Below, in pieces: positions 1-5,431 of a stretch of DNA of 5,431 bases (position 1 is its first letter; the number at the start of each line of letters is the position of its first letter). The notes below the pieces were generated by a model that was not told where the DNA came from, did no database searches, and saw nothing but the letters and a program-made list of their open reading frames with translations. The translations under genes were made by a program, and so were the position numbers. The stretch is from Paracoccaceae bacterium (GTDB taxonomy: Bacteria > Pseudomonadota > Alphaproteobacteria > Rhodobacterales > Rhodobacteraceae): the NCBI GenBank assembly GCA_007128865.1, contig SKWP01000150.1:1-5431 (forward strand), written 5' to 3'.

Positions 1-16
1 GAGCGCGAACTGACCC

Positions 17-1858
17 ATGTCGGTGGCCAGCCCCAGACCCGCCGAAAGCGCGTTGCGCGACGTGATGGTGCCGATGCGCGACGGCGTCCGGCTGGCCACC
101 GATATCTTCTTTCCCGAGGGCCCGGGCCGTGGCCCCTGGCCCGCGCTGCTGGAACGCACCCCTTATGACAAGCGCGCCCCGCGGGTGAACGAATACACCG
201 CCGCACATCCCGAGGTCTTCGGGCGCGAGCAACTGGCGCGGTTCTTTACCGACGCAGGTTTCGTGGTGGTGTTTCAGGACTGCCGCGGCCGCTATGGCTC
301 GGAAGGACGGTTCACCAAATACAGGGGCGAGGCCGAGGACGGTTTCGACACCATCGCATGGATTGCCGCGCAGGACTGGTGCGACGGGCAGGTGGGCACC
401 ATGGGCATGTCCTATTCCGCCCATACCCAGATGGCGGCGGCCTGTCTGAACCCGCCGGCGCTGGCGGCGATGATCTGCGATTGCGGCGGGTTTTCGAACG
501 CCTATCAGGGCGGTATCCGCTTTGGCGGTGCGCTGGAGCTCAAGCAGGTCACATGGGCGTTTCGCCATGCCCTGCGGTCGCGGGCCGCGGCCGCCGACCC
601 GGTGGCCAAGGCCGCGCTGGAAGCGACCGACATCGCCGCCTGGTTTCGCCGGATGCCCTGGAAGCGCGGGCATTCGCCGTTGGCGCCGGTCCCGGATTAC
701 GAAGACTACCTGTTCGAACAGTGGGAACGCGGCTGTTTCGACGATTACTGGAATATCCCGGCACTCCATGCGGCGGGCTGGCACGCGGACATGCGCAATG
801 TGCCCAGCGCGCATATCTCGGGCTGGTACGACCCCTATGCCGTGACCGCGGTCGAAAACTTCGCCGGCCTTCGGCGGGCGGGCCATGACACCGCGCTGAT
901 CCTTGGCCCGTGGACCCATGGCAACCGGTCGCGCAGCTTTGCCGGCGATGTGGATTTCGGCGCGCAGGCGACCTTTGAGGCCGCAACCGGCAAGGATTTC
1001 GTGACCTGGCGCATCGACCGTTTTCGCCGCCATCTGCAGCGTGCCCCGTTGCCCGACGAACCGCCGGTGCGGTTCTTCGTCATGGGTGGCGGCAGCGGGC
1101 GGCGCAATGCCGAGGGCCGCATGGATCACGGCGGCCAATGGCGCAGTGCCGCAAGCTGGCCCCCCGAAGACAGCCGGCCAATGGCGCTTTACCTCACCCC
1201 CGATGGCGGTCTTTCCGGCGCGGCACCGGACCGGGCCGGCACATGCAGCTTTGTCTTCGATCCGGCCGATCCGGTGCCCACCATCGGCGGGCCGATCACA
1301 TCGGGGGCGCCGGTCATGTTCGGCGGCGCCTTCGACCAGCGCGAGACCGACCGCGTGTTCGGCGCACGCGCGCCGGGCCTGCCGCTGGCAAGCCGCCGCG
1401 ATGTGCTGGTGTTCGAGACCGCGCCGCTGGAAAGGGCGTTGACCGTCGCTGGCAATGTCTCGGTCCGGCTGCATGTCTCGTCGGATCGCCCGACCACCGA
1501 TTTCACCGCCAAGCTGGTTGATGTCTGCCCGCCCAACCCGGATTATCCCCAGGGCTATGCCATGAACCTCTGCGACGGCATCCTGCGGATCTGCTATCGC
1601 AACGGGTTCGACCGGGCAGAGCCGCTTGCGCCCGGCGAGGTTGCGGCCATCGATGTTGCGCTTTATCCGGTCGCGAACCGCTTCGAGGCCGGGCACCGGA
1701 TCCGGCTTGAGATATCGTCATCGAACTTCCCGCGGTTCGACGTGAACCCAAATGCCGGTGCCGGCGCCGATCTGAGCGCGGCAAGCTTCAAGGCGCATAA
1801 CAGCGTGCACACCGGCGGGGATTGCCCCTCGGCCCTGCATATCAGCGTGGTTTCCTGA
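17..1858 (+). CDS. CocE/NonD family serine hydrolase (X-Pro dipeptidyl-peptidase S15-like)
   Basis: This 613-residue protein matches the CocE/NonD hydrolase family, whose members cleave acyl esters or amides (cocaine esterase, glutaryl-7-ACA acylase, X-Pro dipeptidyl peptidases). The N-terminal part (about residues 12-310) is an alpha/beta-hydrolase domain with a helical cap inserted at about 140-260. The catalytic triad is readable: Ser132 in GMSYS, Asp272 in SGWYD and His301 in GPWTHG. Tyr50 in RTPYDK fits the oxyanion-hole tyrosine of cocaine esterase. The C-terminal part (about 330-612) is the jelly-roll domain, with the typical EISSSNFPRFDVNPN stretch at 565-579. No signal peptide or membrane segment is seen, so it is probably cytoplasmic. 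The start is firm: TGA at 11-13 lies in frame just upstream of ATG 17. No strong ribosome binding site is visible; GAG at 1-3 is the best candidate. That TGA could also end an upstream operon gene. One oddity is Ala135 where the family usually has Gly. The substrate cannot be told from sequence. Confidence 0.93.
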   Translation: MSVASPRPAESALRDVMVPMRDGVRLATDIFFPEGPGRGPWPALLERTPYDKRAPRVNEYTAAHPEVFGREQLARFFTDAGFVVVFQDCRGRYGSEGRFTKYRGEAEDGFDTIAWIAAQDWCDGQVGTMGMSYSAHTQMAAACLNPPALAAMICDCGGFSNAYQGGIRFGGALELKQVTWAFRHALRSRAAAADPVAKAALEATDIAAWFRRMPWKRGHSPLAPVPDYEDYLFEQWERGCFDDYWNIPALHAAGWHADMRNVPSAHISGWYDPYAVTAVENFAGLRRAGHDTALILGPWTHGNRSRSFAGDVDFGAQATFEAATGKDFVTWRIDRFRRHLQRAPLPDEPPVRFFVMGGGSGRRNAEGRMDHGGQWRSAASWPPEDSRPMALYLTPDGGLSGAAPDRAGTCSFVFDPADPVPTIGGPITSGAPVMFGGAFDQRETDRVFGARAPGLPLASRRDVLVFETAPLERALTVAGNVSVRLHVSSDRPTTDFTAKLVDVCPPNPDYPQGYAMNLCDGILRICYRNGFDRAEPLAPGEVAAIDVALYPVANRFEAGHRIRLEISSSNFPRFDVNPNAGAGADLSAASFKAHNSVHTGGDCPSALHISVVS

Positions 1859-1990
1859 TCGGGCAGGCAGGATCGCGGCGCCGACGCCCTGGACGGCTGT
1901 CACGAAAGGTCCATCATCGGGCAGGGGCTGCATGGGCCGGCGTGTGAACCGCGCGACTGCGCAGCCGTGGTGCAGACCGGGCCCGCCGCA

Positions 1991-2025
1991 ACGAAAGACC
2001 CGGCGCCGCGGATGCAGCGCCGGGT
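1991..2025 (-). terminator. Rho-independent terminator of clpB
   Basis: Read on the minus strand, ACCCGGCGC (2025-2017) pairs perfectly with GCGCCGGGT (2006-1998). This gives a nine-base-pair, GC-rich stem with a ten-base loop. It is followed by CTTTCGTT (1997-1990), a T-rich though interrupted tail. The stem begins about 20 bases after the clpB stop codon, where an intrinsic terminator is expected. On the plus strand the stem is followed by GGCGGTGTC with no T run, so it probably does not stop transcripts from the convergent hydrolase gene efficiently. Confidence 0.8.
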
Positions 2026-2045
2026 GGCGGTGTCGCTTCAGGCCT

Positions 2046-4664
<2,619 letters not shown>

Positions 4665-4670
4665 GTCTTT

Positions 4671-4686
4671 CGCTCCTCTTCAAGCG
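4671..4686 (-). promoter_or_regulatory. clpB ribosome binding site within a small possible hairpin
   Basis: On the minus strand the Shine-Dalgarno sequence AGGAG (4677-4673) sits eight bases before the clpB ATG, which supports the start. The five bases CGCUU (4686-4682) can pair with GAGCG (4675-4671) across the six-base loop GAAGAG, with one G-U pair. This would cover the last three bases of the Shine-Dalgarno sequence. The binding site is well supported; the hairpin is short and its regulatory meaning is inference. Confidence 0.6.
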
Positions 4687-4700
4687 CCCGCCCTTCGGAT

Positions 4701-4731
4701 GCCCGTCCTGCGGCACACCCCTTGTGCGGGC
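4701..4731 (-). other. Stem-loop in the clpB 5' leader
   Basis: In the clpB leader, GCACA (4727-4723) and UGUGC (4717-4713) form a perfect five-base-pair stem around the loop AGGGG. The adjoining GCCC (4731-4728) can pair with GGGC (4704-4701), leaving an eight-base bulge on the 3' side. The element lies between the candidate RpoH promoter and the ribosome binding site, so it would be transcribed if that promoter is right. In such GC-rich DNA a stem of this size can arise by chance. No known riboswitch or ROSE-type thermometer was recognised. Confidence 0.35.
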
Positions 4732-4743
4732 CTTCGCCATCCG

Positions 4744-4772
4744 ATGTGGGAAGCAGCGCCGGCAAAGACAAG
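4744..4772 (-). promoter_or_regulatory. Candidate RpoH (sigma-32 type) heat-shock promoter of clpB
   Basis: On the minus strand CTTGTC (4772-4767) is followed after 16 bases by CCCACAT (4750-4744). This resembles the sigma-32/RpoH pattern, a CTTGAA-like -35 and a CCCCATNT-like -10 with a spacer of about 13-17 bases. clpB is a classic RpoH target, which raises the prior. Transcription would start near 4737 and give a leader of about 70 bases. The sequence match is direct; the assignment to RpoH is inferred from family knowledge. A vegetative promoter elsewhere in the gap is not excluded. Confidence 0.55.
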
Positions 4773-4788
4773 ATGCCGACGGCAACGC

Positions 4789-4817
4789 TTGCGCGCTATC
4801 GGTCGCGGGCCTAGACA
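4789..4817 (+). promoter_or_regulatory. Weak candidate vegetative promoter for pyrF
   Basis: TTGCGC (4789-4794) and TAGACA (4812-4817) are separated by 17 bases. Each matches the sigma-70 consensus at three of six positions, including the TTG that alphaproteobacterial promoters tend to keep. Transcription would begin near 4824 and give a leader of about 26 bases. This is the best-spaced pair I found in the gap, but the match is poor and a different start is quite possible. It does not overlap the divergent clpB promoter candidate. Confidence 0.25.
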
Positions 4818-4849
4818 GCCCCAGCCCCTGCCTGACCGGAGTTGTTGCG

Positions 4850-5431
4850 ATGACCCTGCCCGATGACCGCCTGATCGTGGCGCTTGATCTGCCCGACGCG
4901 CTGGCCGGCCTCGAAACCGCCCGCCGGATCGGCGATGCCGTCAGCTTCTACAAGATCGGACTCGGCATGCTCACCGGCGGCGGGCTGGCGCTGGCAAACG
5001 AGTTGAAGGACGAGCACGGCAAGCGGATATTCCTGGACCTGAAGCTGTTCGACATTCCGGCAACCATCGAGGCGGCGGTGCGCGGGGTGGCGCGCTTTGG
5101 CCACGATTTCCTGACCGTGCACGGTGACCCGAACGTGGTGCGCGCGGCCGCGGCCGGTGCAGCCGGATCGCCGACGCGCATCCTGGCGGTAACGGTGCTG
5201 ACCGCGCTCGACCGCGCCGATCTCGACGCGGCGCTGATCTGCCCCGGCAGCATCGCCGATATCGTGCGCGAGCGGGCGCTGCGGGCGCTGGATGCAGGTG
5301 CGGACGGGCTTGTTGCATCGCCGCAGGAAGCGGCCATGCTGCGCGCGCTGCCGCAGGCCGCGGGGCGGCTGATCGTGACGCCGGGCGTCCGGCCTGCGGG
5401 CGCCGAGGCCGGCGACCAGAAGCGCATCGCC
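4850..5431 (+). CDS. pyrF: Orotidine 5'-phosphate decarboxylase (3' end beyond window)
   Basis: PyrF decarboxylates orotidine 5'-monophosphate to UMP, the last step of de novo pyrimidine synthesis, as a cytoplasmic dimeric TIM barrel. The reading frame stays open from ATG 4850 to the window end, giving 194 of an expected 230-240 residues. The signature is clear. Asp13 in IVALD and Lys35 in FYKIG are substrate-binding positions. FLDLKLFDIPATI (61-73) carries the catalytic Asp63-Lys65-Asp68 set and Thr72. VTVLTAL (114-120) follows, and TPGVRP (177-182) begins the phosphate-binding loop. Only the last barrel elements, including the conserved phosphate-binding arginine, are missing from view. The start is supported by GGAG at 4838-4841, eight bases upstream, and by the usual distance to Asp13; there is no in-frame ATG or GTG shortly before it. 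It diverges from clpB across 185 bases; the following genes are not visible. Confidence 0.96.
   Translation, partial: MTLPDDRLIVALDLPDALAGLETARRIGDAVSFYKIGLGMLTGGGLALANELKDEHGKRIFLDLKLFDIPATIEAAVRGVARFGHDFLTVHGDPNVVRAAAAGAAGSPTRILAVTVLTALDRADLDAALICPGSIADIVRERALRALDAGADGLVASPQEAAMLRALPQAAGRLIVTPGVRPAGAEAGDQKRIA

Noticed and set aside
1893..1968. Inverted repeat ACGGCTG / CAGCCGT in the convergent gap.
   Set aside because: Only seven base pairs separated by 62 bases. This is expected by chance in GC-rich sequence and has no T tail, so it is neither a terminator nor an attachment site.
4811..5427. Minus-strand reading frames opposite pyrF (103 to 159 codons).
   Set aside because: The plus strand encodes PyrF with its DxKxxD signature throughout this region. 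The opposite-strand products have the Arg/Ala/Ser-rich composition of high-GC shadows.

Overview
The window reads as ordinary chromosomal DNA from a high-GC alphaproteobacterium, most likely of the Rhodobacterales. This placement is inferred from strong G/C third-position codon bias, the near absence of TTA, CTA and TCA codons, and the alphaproteobacterial look of the ClpB and PyrF proteins. It was not confirmed by a search.

Layout, left to right. (1) Positions 17-1858, plus strand: a complete 613-residue CocE/NonD-type serine hydrolase with an alpha/beta-hydrolase domain and a C-terminal jelly roll. An in-frame stop two codons upstream fixes its start. (2) Positions 1859-2045: a 187-bp convergent gap. 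It holds a strong stem-loop that serves as the likely clpB terminator, and otherwise shows no gene. (3) Positions 2046-4664, minus strand: a complete clpB (872 residues) encoding the AAA+ protein disaggregase, with N domain, two ATPase modules and the middle coiled coil all intact. (4) Positions 4665-4849: a 185-bp divergent promoter region. It contains a candidate heat-shock sigma factor (RpoH-type) promoter for clpB, a leader that can fold, and a weaker candidate promoter for pyrF. (5) Positions 4850-5431, plus strand: the first 194 codons of pyrF (orotidine 5'-phosphate decarboxylase), cut by the window edge.

The three genes do not form a functional unit. They cover hydrolysis of an unknown ester or amide substrate, protein quality control, and the last step of UMP synthesis. 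clpB and pyrF share an upstream region; clpB and the hydrolase converge. I see no tRNA or rRNA gene, mobile element, CRISPR array or phage feature, and no sign of a novel multi-gene system. The items most worth a second look are regulatory: the clpB promoter and leader, including a small hairpin over part of its ribosome binding site. Next is an altered nucleophile-elbow residue in the hydrolase.
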